Assembly: GCA_017311315.1 (NCBI GenBank)
Contig: CM029631.1
Coordinates: forward strand, 4,805,360-4,869,359
Length of the DNA: 64,000 nt
Direction of reading: 5' to 3'
Source of the DNA: Dendrocalamus latiflorus
Taxonomy: Eukaryota; Streptophyta; Magnoliopsida; Poales; Poaceae
Below are positions 56,295 to 64,000 of the stretch, in pieces. The notes under the pieces were generated by a model, which was given only the letters and a program-made list of their open reading frames with translations, ran no database searches and was not told the origin of the DNA. Position 1 is the first letter of the stretch, and every line of letters starts with the position of its first letter. The position numbers and the translations under genes are program-made.

Positions 56295-57737
56295 TTAAGC
56301 AACCGCGGGCATGTCCTTGAGCCATGCATCAAGCGGCTTGCCAATGGAGTAGACGATGAAGCCAATCTCCCTGAGCTTCTCAGCATCAACGATGTTGCGC
56401 CCGTCGAAGACGAAGGCCGGCTTCTGCATGTTGTCAAAGATCTTCTGGTAGTCCAAGGTCTTGAACTCGTCCCACTCGGTGAGGATGCAGAGGCCATGGG
56501 CCCCCTTGGTGGCCTCATACGCATCCCAGACCGTGCTCACCTGCTTCACGGCCGTGGGGCTTGTCGGCTGCAGGTGCATCGGGTGGTCCCAGTCAAACTT
56601 GTTCATGGCGATATCCCGCTGGATCTGGTCCTCGGTAACCTGGGGATCATAGATGCTGATCTGAGCCTTGTCACCCAACAGGCCCTTGCACACATCAATA
56701 GCTGGGGTCTCCCTGGTGTCGCCGGTGTCCTTCTTGAACGCGAAACCGAGAACGGCGATCTTCTTGCCGGCAACAGTGTTGAACATGGAGGCCACAACAC
56801 GGTTGACAAACCGGCTCTTCTGGTAGTCGTTGATCTTGATGACCTGCTTCCAGTAGTTGGCCACCTCGGGGAGGCCGTTGCACTCGCAGATGTACACCAG
56901 GTTCAAGATGTCCTTCTGGAAGCAGGAGCCACCAAACCCAACGCTGGCGTTCAGGAACTTGGGGCCAATCCTGGAGTCCTTCCCCACAGCGTAAGCCACC
57001 TCGGACACATTGGCGCCAGTGGCCTCGCAGAGCGCGGAGATGGCGTTCACAGAGGAGATCCTCTGCGCCAAGAACGCATTGGCAGCGAGCTTGGAGAGCT
57101 CAGCAGACCACAGGTTGGTGGTGATGATCCTGTCCTCGGGAACCCAGTGGGCGTACACGTCCTTGAGAGCCTGAACAGCCTTCTTGCCCTCAGGGGTCTC
57201 CCGGCCACCAATGAGCACTCTGTCCGGCTTGAACAGGTCCTCGATCGCGGTGCCCTCCGCAAGGAACTCCGGGTTTGAAAGGATCTGGTAGTTGATGCCC
57301 TTGCTGTTGTGGGTCAAGATCTTCTCAATAGCCTCTGCGGTCTTGACAGGGACAGTAGACTTCTCAACAACGATCTTGTCAGACTTGGACACATCAGCGA
57401 TCATCCGAGCAGCACTCTCCCAGTAGGTCAGGTCGGCAGCCTTGCCTGCTCCAAGGCCACGGGTCTTGGTGGGGGTGTTAACCGAGACAAAGATGATGTC
57501 AGCCTCGGCGACATGCTTCTCGACGTCTGTGCTGAAGAAGAGGTTCCTGCCCCTGCACTCCTTCACGACCTCATCGAGACCTGGCTCATAGATCGGGAGC
57601 TGGTCGCTGTTCCAAGCTTCAATGCGAGGCTTGGAAATGTCAACAACAACCACCTCAATTGCTGGGCACTTGAGGGCAATGACAGCCATGGTTGGGCCGC
57701 CGACATAGCCAGCTCCGATGCAGCAGATCTTCACCAT
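56295..57737 (-). CDS. UDP-glucose 6-dehydrogenase, copy B
   Basis: Same 480-codon, single-coding-exon layout as copy A, with the NAD motif GAGYVG (8-13), NPEFLAEGTA, and the catalytic Cys272 in GFGGSCFQKD. The protein is identical to copy A except Ile233 for Met233. By eye the coding DNA differs at about 29 positions, nearly all third-codon, so both copies are under strong purifying selection or have been homogenised. The leader shows the same splice layout (acceptor at 57759-57760, donor at 58381-58382) and its own TATA-like box. Both genes look functional; whether they differ in expression cannot be read, but their promoters have diverged by indels and transposon insertions. Confidence 0.98.
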   Translation of the reverse strand: MVKICCIGAGYVGGPTMAVIALKCPAIEVVVVDISKPRIEAWNSDQLPIYEPGLDEVVKECRGRNLFFSTDVEKHVAEADIIFVSVNTPTKTRGLGAGKAADLTYWESAARMIADVSKSDKIVVEKSTVPVKTAEAIEKILTHNSKGINYQILSNPEFLAEGTAIEDLFKPDRVLIGGRETPEGKKAVQALKDVYAHWVPEDRIITTNLWSAELSKLAANAFLAQRISSVNAISALCEATGANVSEVAYAVGKDSRIGPKFLNASVGFGGSCFQKDILNLVYICECNGLPEVANYWKQVIKINDYQKSRFVNRVVASMFNTVAGKKIAVLGFAFKKDTGDTRETPAIDVCKGLLGDKAQISIYDPQVTEDQIQRDIAMNKFDWDHPMHLQPTSPTAVKQVSTVWDAYEATKGAHGLCILTEWDEFKTLDYQKIFDNMQKPAFVFDGRNIVDAEKLREIGFIVYSIGKPLDAWLKDMPAVA

Positions 57738-58382
57738 CTTGTCAGCTTACTGTGTAACCTGCAACCGCAAAAAGTGATTTTCAGGGGTTTGTAAAATAGG
57801 ACACTTAAAGGTATTACTTAGATCAGACATAGTAAGTACATTTTTGAGTAAAATAGAACAAATCAGGATTCACAAGCACAGGCACCAGGATTGAAATAGC
57901 AGACATACAGAGCAAATTTCTTTGGAAGCTACCCGATTAAATCTAGAACCAGTTCTGAACAACCAAGTATTACCACCTTGGCAGCATCTGCTAACTTTAA
58001 GAGGAAAACGTGCCTAGTAGTGCAGACTACATCTAAGGAGAATGACAGACTGATATAACATCCATGACCACAGAGTTACTTGACGATGCATCTAATTTAC
58101 CGGTGGTAGCAGCAAGCATAAAAAGAAAAGAAACTAGCCAGAAAGGGGAGGAAAAGAAACTAAATTCATGGCATCAACAAATCCTGTTAAAATTACTACA
58201 TCTAACTAGGGAGCTGCATATCAGGTGCAAACCATGAATCTCAAATGACCCAGATCTGAAGACGGCGTCTCCAGAGAACTTGAGAAAGAAGAACCAGAAA
58301 ATGAAATCACACTTCCTGCATGATCAGATGCAAAGCTACAAATGAAACCAAAAGTGCTGCATGGGATCAGGGAGACCCTCAC

Positions 58383-58520
58383 CAGATCTCGAGAACTTGG
58401 GCAAGATCTTGACTAGGGCGCTACGCCGCTACTAGAAAAGAGAAATGGACGCGACCCCTTGTATGCAGAAGGAAGCTGCCTACAAGTTGTATGCAAAGGG
58501 AACTACCAGCTCCTTATACA
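58383..58520 (-). promoter_or_regulatory. UGDH-B core promoter and non-coding first exon
   Basis: On the minus strand TGTATAAGG lies at 58520-58512, followed by a leader that ends GAGATCTG/GTGAGG at 58383. The box differs by one base from the TATATAAG of copy A (TGTATAAG), a possible cause of different promoter strength. Confidence 0.68.
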
Positions 58521-59503
58521 CCCCTTTTCCACAAACCCACCAAATTAGATCTACCCCGCCCCCCTCTCCCCCTCCGGAAAAATAACCGTGCCAAGGCTGG
58601 TAAGAAATCAGAATAAAAGAGCGGGTGTAAGTTGGTCTTACAAGGCAATTGCAAAGTCATGGATTGTCACATGGTCCAGCTAACAAGTCAACAAAAATGA
58701 TAAAACTTTCTTCTTACATGACAACTTCTAAGTTATTATAATATACACATCATGCAGATCAAAAATCCATTCAACCTACCTAAATCAAATCTAAACACCA
58801 TTTGTTCTCTACGAAAAAATCCCAGTATCATATCACCTCCTCCAAGACCAGCGAAGTCGTAAAAAATCATAAGATAGTAAATCAAACAGATCACAGTGAA
58901 CCTTCCCTAAGAGACATTTTAACAAACAACAGATCTGCATCTCAAGCTAACCCCTCTACAGCCCAACAATAATTTACGCACAAATCCACCGACATTGGAG
59001 TGGAGGAAAGGAACACGAGTACCATCTCCCCACCCGATTCGGTTTGTAACCTTAGAAAAGTTGGTGATTCGCCTTTGGGGGCCTCTCAAACTCTCAAGCG
59101 GCCGAGAAACGCATCAACCCACCCACAAACGCACGCGGCTGTAACCGAAGCACGGGAAAATTTAGGGCTCTTTGGTGATGGATTCGATCCAGGCGTCCTC
59201 CAGCACATAAAGAGAACAACAATACGTACAGATGGGAGCAGAGCGAAGGAAATTTTCTGCACTACCTTCAAGGCTTCAACCCCGTGGTTGCCTGATGTGA
59301 TGGAGAACGACGATAATTCTGTCCTTGGCTTTTCCCCCCCCCCTCGTCTTCGATCTGGTTTGGGTTGGGTAGAGAAGAGGAACCGGGGAAGCAAATGCAG
59401 GAATTGCAGAGAGAAATCGAACCGAGGAAGGAAGAGCAGAAAACGTTGGAGATCTAGAATCGTTTGCGTTCTTGATCTACCAGCTTGCGGATGGGATCCT
59501 TGG

Positions 59504-59512
59504 CTTATATAG
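59504..59512 (-). promoter_or_regulatory. distal TATA box upstream of UGDH-B
   Basis: CTATATAAG on the minus strand, followed downstream by leader-like CT-rich text (TTTTCTGCTCTTCCTTCCTC and so on, 59.34-59.45 kb). It could be a second, distal promoter of UGDH-B or the start of an unrelated transcript. The equivalent place in copy A is occupied by the PIF/Harbinger relic. Confidence 0.4.
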
Positions 59513-59699
59513 CCACGCACAACTCTTCCCTTGGCCCACCGGTCAGAATCACAGCTGCACCACACTATACGCGCAATTCCGCACCGCTTCTCGATAGTGG
59601 GTCCCGTGAGGACACGCTGGACTCCATGACTCGAAGAGCTTTTCTTCTAGGGGAGGACCTCGCTGATCCACGTCAGATCAACGGTAAATAGGAAGAAAA

Positions 59700-60864
59700 T
59701 TATGCTAGATCAACAGTGAAAGAGGAGGATCTCAGATAAGCCACTGAACTAAACTTTGGATTCATTTGGGAAAGGGACATTACCCTATAGTATCGAAATG
59801 CAGGCTTCTGATGAGGACGAGCCGCCACCGTTGTTTGAACGTACGGCCGCAGTTTCAGATACACACGATCTCCCGATTGGATCATCATTCATATTGACGC
59901 TTGTCAGCCTAATGTTGTTTCATTCGGTGTTAGTGATACTTCTTAAATGTGTGTCATTTTTCCGGTGCTTACTTCACATATTTTTCACTTTTTATCGATA
60001 ATTGCTCAGCTAATCCTCTAGTTAATTATCGATTGTGCAAGATACGTGTTTATTGTCATAATCCGCAGGAAGCAAAGGAATCTCACATTTCCGGAGGGGT
60101 AAACTGAAAGACGATGTCAGAACATCTTTGGATCATCGCTAACGGTGGCCACCGTAGCTGAGCATCTCAGTGGCACGGCTGCTTTGTGTGTTGTGAAAGT
60201 TGGAACTCATTTATCTAGAGAGAAAAGGCTATCACTAGTAAATTCAAGGTATTTTGCTTAATTCATATAATCTATCCAATTTGTTTGATCTTACCTTAAC
60301 GTGTATTAGAGGACGCCGGCAAGTCTCCGAATACCTTGCTGGGCGGTAGATGCCATTGTCACAAACTCTACAGTGGATAGGCCTCGAACTACCGCCGGAG
60401 CCGAAGCCACATCATTCCGCCTTGTGTCAATCGCTGAGGTCCACCATGTCTTGGGGTTGTACCCGCCGCTGAACTTGCCATGTCCCCGAGCTCCGCCATT
60501 GAATCTGGACATGAGTGGTGCCACACACAAGGCGTGAGTGGCACCAACATGTCAGACTAGAAGCGACAGTAGTGAGATAAGAGAGGAGATAGATAAAGAG
60601 AGTTCCACATTGGGGTGATAGTCAGATACAGAGTCTATTTGCCATGACCGGTGGCAAGAACACAAGAGGAGAAACTAGAAGGGAATGTAGAAGAATATAA
60701 GGGATAAAATTGTCCAAAGTTGTAAATAATGCATTTCTCATCTTATAGAATGGAAAATAATGAATTGCATCTATATAGTGGTAATTAATCAAAGGCCACT
60801 CTACAAATGGAAAATATCTCATAGACAAAAAGAAAACACTTCTAATCGTATGCTTCTTTCGAAA
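59700..60864. other. intergenic, no gene recognised
   Basis: A 74-codon open stretch on the minus strand at 60306-60530 is Gly/Ala-rich without a domain. Remaining DNA is AT-rich. Confidence 0.4.
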
Positions 60865-61034
60865 AGAATAAACATTACACAAACACGCATCAAGCGCTCG
60901 TGGAACAAAAGGTCCTCATGCAAAGTGTAATGCGTCCCATAACTACCAAAAAACGCTAATTGCTATGGAGAAATTGGTAAGGTGGATGCTGACTCGGATG
61001 ATCCGGCCAGCATCGGACTGCGACAACATCCTAA

Positions 61035-61307
61035 GAGCAAGTACAATAGTATAGCCAACTAGTGGCTATAACACTTGTCCATTTCATCTATAGCCTTCAA
61101 AAAAATAGTTCATACAATAAGATAGCTATTACAATAACTATTTGGCCCCACGTGTAAGAGAGTGAAATGCATATTTTTACGTGCTATAGCTAGCTGTAAT
61201 TTAGTAGCCAGCTTCCTTCTCTCTCTTCCTTTCTCTCTCTGCCACGTAAGATTTGGTTGATATTATATTTGCTATAACCTGCTGACTAAGCCTTATTGTA
61301 CCTGCTC
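61035..61307 (+). mobile_element. MITE family 2 (TSD TAA)
   Basis: 273 bp, GAGCAAGTACAATAGTATAG ... TTATTGTACCTGCTC, flanked by TAA (61032-61034, 61308-61310). Inserted into duplicated flank B after the duplication. Confidence 0.94.
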
Positions 61308-61465
61308 TAATTAAATGAGCTCACAAGGCCCTTACACTGTGGCGATCTACCTCTTAGGGCATCTCCAATGGTCTGAGTCAGCTAGCTATATGCATGTACA
61401 CATCAGCATATATCCTATGTGGAGGAAAGAGAGTATGCAAAAAAAATCGAGCCAGCTCTTCCTTA

Positions 61466-61738
61466 GAGCAAGTACAATAGTATAGCCAACTAGTAGCTAT
61501 AACACTTGTCAATTTCATCTATAGCCTTCAAAAAAATAGTTCATACAATAAGGTAGCTATTACAATAACTATTTGGCCCCACGCGTAAGAGAGTGAAATG
61601 TATATTTTTACGTGTTATAGCTAGCTGTAATTTAGTAGCCAGCTTCGTTCTCTCTCTTCCTTTCTCTCTCTGCCACATAAGATTTGGTTGATATTATATT
61701 TGCTATAGCCTGCTGACTAAGCTTTATTGTACCTGCTC
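61466..61738 (+). mobile_element. MITE family 2, nested in the family 3 element
   Basis: 273 bp, flanked by TTA (61463-61465, 61739-61741). Nearly identical to its neighbour at 61035-61307. It splits the outer MITE at AGCTCTTCCTTA/AGCACTAGTC, a join found uninterrupted in the inner family 3 copy at about 62110-62130. Confidence 0.95.
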
Positions 61739-61816
61739 TTAAGCACTAGTCTATAGCGCCAAACGAGGCAGCCTCTATAAATTCTGTGTGTGCATGTAAT
61801 CAAATAGCTATCCTTA

Positions 61817-62331
61817 GGGCATGTCCAATGATGATTTATGAGCTAGCTCTAAACATATTATTTCATATTTTAATAGAAGAGAGAGAAAAGCTAGCTCTTG
61901 ATCAAGAGCTAGTATCATACACACATTCCAAGATTATATGAGGATGTCATGTGGGACTATTCATGTTATGAGCTATGTGCTAAAAGTTAATATCATTGGA
62001 GAAGTTATCTTAGGGCATCTCCAATGGTCTGAGTCAGCTAGCTATATGCATGTACACATCAGCATATATCCTATGTGGAGGAAAGAGAGTATGCAAAAAA
62101 ATCGAGCCAGCTCTTCCTTAAGCACTAGTCTATAACGCCAAACGAGGCAGCCTCTATAAATTCTGTGTGTGCATGTAAGCATCAAATAGCTATCCTTATA
62201 GATAGTTCTTTAGAATGCTAGCTTTAGTGTATACTATATAAATGATGTGGAAGTCTTATAGTTAGTTGCTAGCTATAACCATTGGAGATGCCCTTAGAGC
62301 TAGTAACTAGCTCATACCATTGTACATGCCC
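61817..62331 (+). mobile_element. MITE family 4, nested in the family 3 element
   Basis: Ends GGGCATGTCCAATGATG and CATTGTACATGCCC, flanked by TTA (61814-61816, 62332-62334). Without its own insert it is 231 bp, exactly the length of the intact copy at 18616-18846. Confidence 0.95.
62013..62293 (+). mobile_element. MITE family 3, innermost layer
   Basis: 281 bp, GGGCATCTCCAATGGTCTG ... CCATTGGAGATGCCC, flanked by TTA (62010-62012, 62294-62296). It is the uninterrupted version of the outer element, inserted in the family 4 element at ATCTTA/GAGCTAG; the intact family 4 copy at 18.8 kb shows exactly that junction unbroken. Confidence 0.95.
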
Positions 62332-62743
62332 TTATAGATAGTTCTTTAGAATGCTAGCTTTAATGTGTACTATATAAATGATGTGGAAGTCTTATAGTTA
62401 GTTGCTAGCTATAACCATTGGAGATACCCTTAACACGAACCTGAATACCTACATGTCCAAACGAATCAATTTTGCCAAACTCCGTCATCAGATCTTCCAG
62501 TCTAACGAACGCCTGCACACACTCTTGAAGACTACTCCGACATACGGCTCGCCTAAAACTGGACTCGGGGATAACAACAACCCGTGATTGGAGCCGAGAT
62601 GGCTGGGTCCATTTCGTCAAGCATTGGGAGATACGTGTAGCTTTCATTAGGTTTTAGCAAGTCACTGTCCTTCGATTTCCTGGCCAAGTGAGATACGTGC
62701 AGCTGCAGACTGCAGTACATGTGATGTGGATTTGGCGAAGTTA

Positions 62744-63129
62744 GAGCAACTCCAACAGGGCCCCTACTTGAACCCTCATCTTACTTTTGAGGGCCGATGG
62801 GTAAAAAACTCACTCCAGCAGGGCCCCTACTTGAGGGCCCTCAAATCTCCCCCTCGAGCCCTCATTCCTGGGGGGTCTGGAGGGAGCCCCTACTTTTGAG
62901 GGCTCAAGTAGGGGCCCTGCTGGAGTGAGTTTTTTGCCCCTTGGCTCTCAAAAGTAGGATGAGGATGAAGGTGGGTCCTATGTGTCATCCCCTCTAAGAA
63001 TGAATTTGGGAGTTCTGTTTTGAGGGCTCCTGCTGGAGTGTAGCCCAAAAAATAGAGCCCTCAAAAGTAGGGAGAGCCCTCAATTAAAAAGTAAGGGTCC
63101 TGTTTTGAGGTCTACTGCTGGAGTTGCTC
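62744..63129. mobile_element. Tourist-like MITE with strong self-complementarity
   Basis: 386 bp, TIRs GAGCAACTCCAACAGG and CTGCTGGAGTTGCTC, flanked by TTA (62741-62743, 63130-63132). The motifs CTCCAGCAGGGCCCCTACTT and AAGTAGGGGCCCTGCTGGAG form a second, internal inverted repeat, so the element may be a MITE derived from head-to-head halves. Confidence 0.93.
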
Positions 63130-63500
63130 TTAGGAGAGGCCAATTAGGCTGACAAATGGCCAGGGGGAGCAGGTATAGATGGCAGGCATTAACAGCTTCA
63201 CGTTAACTTTTTTTTCGATTTTTTTTGCCCTCCTTTTTTTTCCCTTCTCTCATGGTGGCCAACATGGCATTACTTTGGGCACGCTCTACCAAACATGTGG
63301 GCAGGCAGCCTCACCAAACAGGTTGGTGGCGACAAATCATTATCGCTGCAAAAGCGCGAGTTCTTGTCTGCGCTCTCACTCCATTAGAACAGCAGCAATA
63401 GAAGATGTTGGAACGGTTGAGCCAAAATATTTCTACTGTTGCACCGACAGAGACGCTGTATATGCGTTTCTTCGACTGTTTTGCACAGTAAAGGTTGTTT

Positions 63501-64000
63501 AGTTTGTACTACTAATAAAGAATCCAGGGAAGTTAGCAGTAGCAGCAACAGTTTTTACACCATACTAGGCTTTGAAGCACATCATTCAGCTATTTTGCAT
63601 CAGATCTTTGACATCATTTAACTTTACCCCTCCGTGTTTTTATGTTCCAACGAAGCACTAACCAATCTCTTCAAAACAATCACACGGCTTGGAGTACGTA
63701 CAAAGAATCATTGAGCAGTAGACCTGACAACGGCAGTAATCAGTTAGGCGAGCAGTGTATTTCAGCTAATCAGTTAGACCTGACAATGAGCAGTGTATAA
63801 GAAGAGAATAATATATAAGTAGTACGAGTTTTTGTGCGTGTGGCTATTGGTTATATTTTTTTCAGCTTATTTTAATTTGTATCTTATGACTTGAGATTCC
63901 TCTAAACAAATAAATAAAATGGCTTCTTCACAATCATTTCGAAGCGGATTGTTAGGATAATCTTTAAAAAACGGCTTACCAACTTTCAGTTCGTTTACAT
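63501..64000. other. window end, no gene seen
   Basis: Weakly homologous to 43.9-44.1 and 47.2-47.7 kb up to about 63740; the last 260 bp are AT-rich with no feature recognised. Confidence 0.5.

Larger units (their letters stand above)
55835..59305. repeat. segmental duplication, copy B, UGDH part
   Basis: Partner of 34925-39285. Homology covers the 3' region, CDS, 5'-UTR intron, promoter and upstream DNA; it lacks the 0.86-kb extra segment present in A at 37.7-38.6 kb. Confidence 0.88.
61357..62429 (+). mobile_element. MITE family 3, outermost layer of a four-level nest
   Basis: Ends GGGCATCTCCAATGG and CCATTGGAGATACCC, flanked by TTA (61354-61356, 62430-62432). Removing the two inserts (with one TTA copy each) leaves 109+75+95 = 279 bp, the size of an intact family 3 element. 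Confidence 0.95.
60865..63500. repeat. segmental duplication, copy B, flank part
   Basis: Partner of 42770-43930, expanded by MITEs: 61035-61307, the nest 61357-62429, and 62744-63129 are all missing from copy A. Shared text resumes on either side of each insert, e.g. GATTTGGCGAAGTTA/GAGAGGCCAATTAGGCTG around 62744-63129. 63500-63740 continues to match 43.93-44.13 and 47.2-47.7 kb weakly. Confidence 0.82.

Overview
This is eukaryotic nuclear DNA from a grass (Poaceae). The evidence is split genes with GT-AG introns, GC-rich first exons, plant-specific families (a phytocyanin, a group IIc WRKY factor, UDP-glucose dehydrogenase with a 5'-UTR intron) and a very dense load of Tourist-like, hAT-like and other MITEs typical of grass genomes. 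The exact species cannot be fixed from the sequence; a panicoid grass is a reasonable inference only.

Layout. 1-4.1 kb is MITE-rich intergenic DNA. 4.36-4.97 kb (+) is a two-exon early-nodulin-like phytocyanin. 9.2-14.2 kb (-) is a five-exon ankyrin-repeat gene matching the gankyrin-type 26S proteasome subunit. Its fourth intron holds a young 2.0-kb non-autonomous LTR element, and its second intron holds an exon fragment of a glycerol-3-phosphate transporter gene. 14.3-24.4 kb has no intact gene: a LINE relic, a terminal-exon relic of alpha-glucan phosphorylase, a 1.1-kb TRIM-like LTR element and several MITEs. 24.5-28.2 kb (+) is a three-exon group IIc WRKY gene. 28.2-34.9 kb is MITE and inverted-repeat DNA.

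34.9-63.5 kb is dominated by a large tandem segmental duplication. Each copy carries an intact 480-residue UDP-glucose 6-dehydrogenase gene (35.4-36.9 and 56.3-57.7 kb, both minus strand) with a 5'-UTR intron and a TATA box, followed by a homologous flank (42.8-43.9 and 60.9-63.5 kb). The two proteins differ at one residue, although their introns and flanks have drifted clearly. Between the copies lie a dead PIF/Harbinger element, an inner 1.3-kb tandem duplication split by a 1.9-kb deleted hAT-type transposon that itself carries a 0.5-kb hAT MITE, SINE-like sequences, a MATE transporter relic and a 2.6-kb RTE-type LINE inserted in a MITE. The second flank contains a four-level nest of Tourist-like MITEs in which every layer keeps its 3-bp target duplication.

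The four gene types (five intact genes) are ordinary single-function plant genes and do not form an operon or a pathway cluster. The window is most informative as a record of transposon insertion order on top of two rounds of duplication. I saw no CRISPR array, rRNA gene or convincing tRNA gene.
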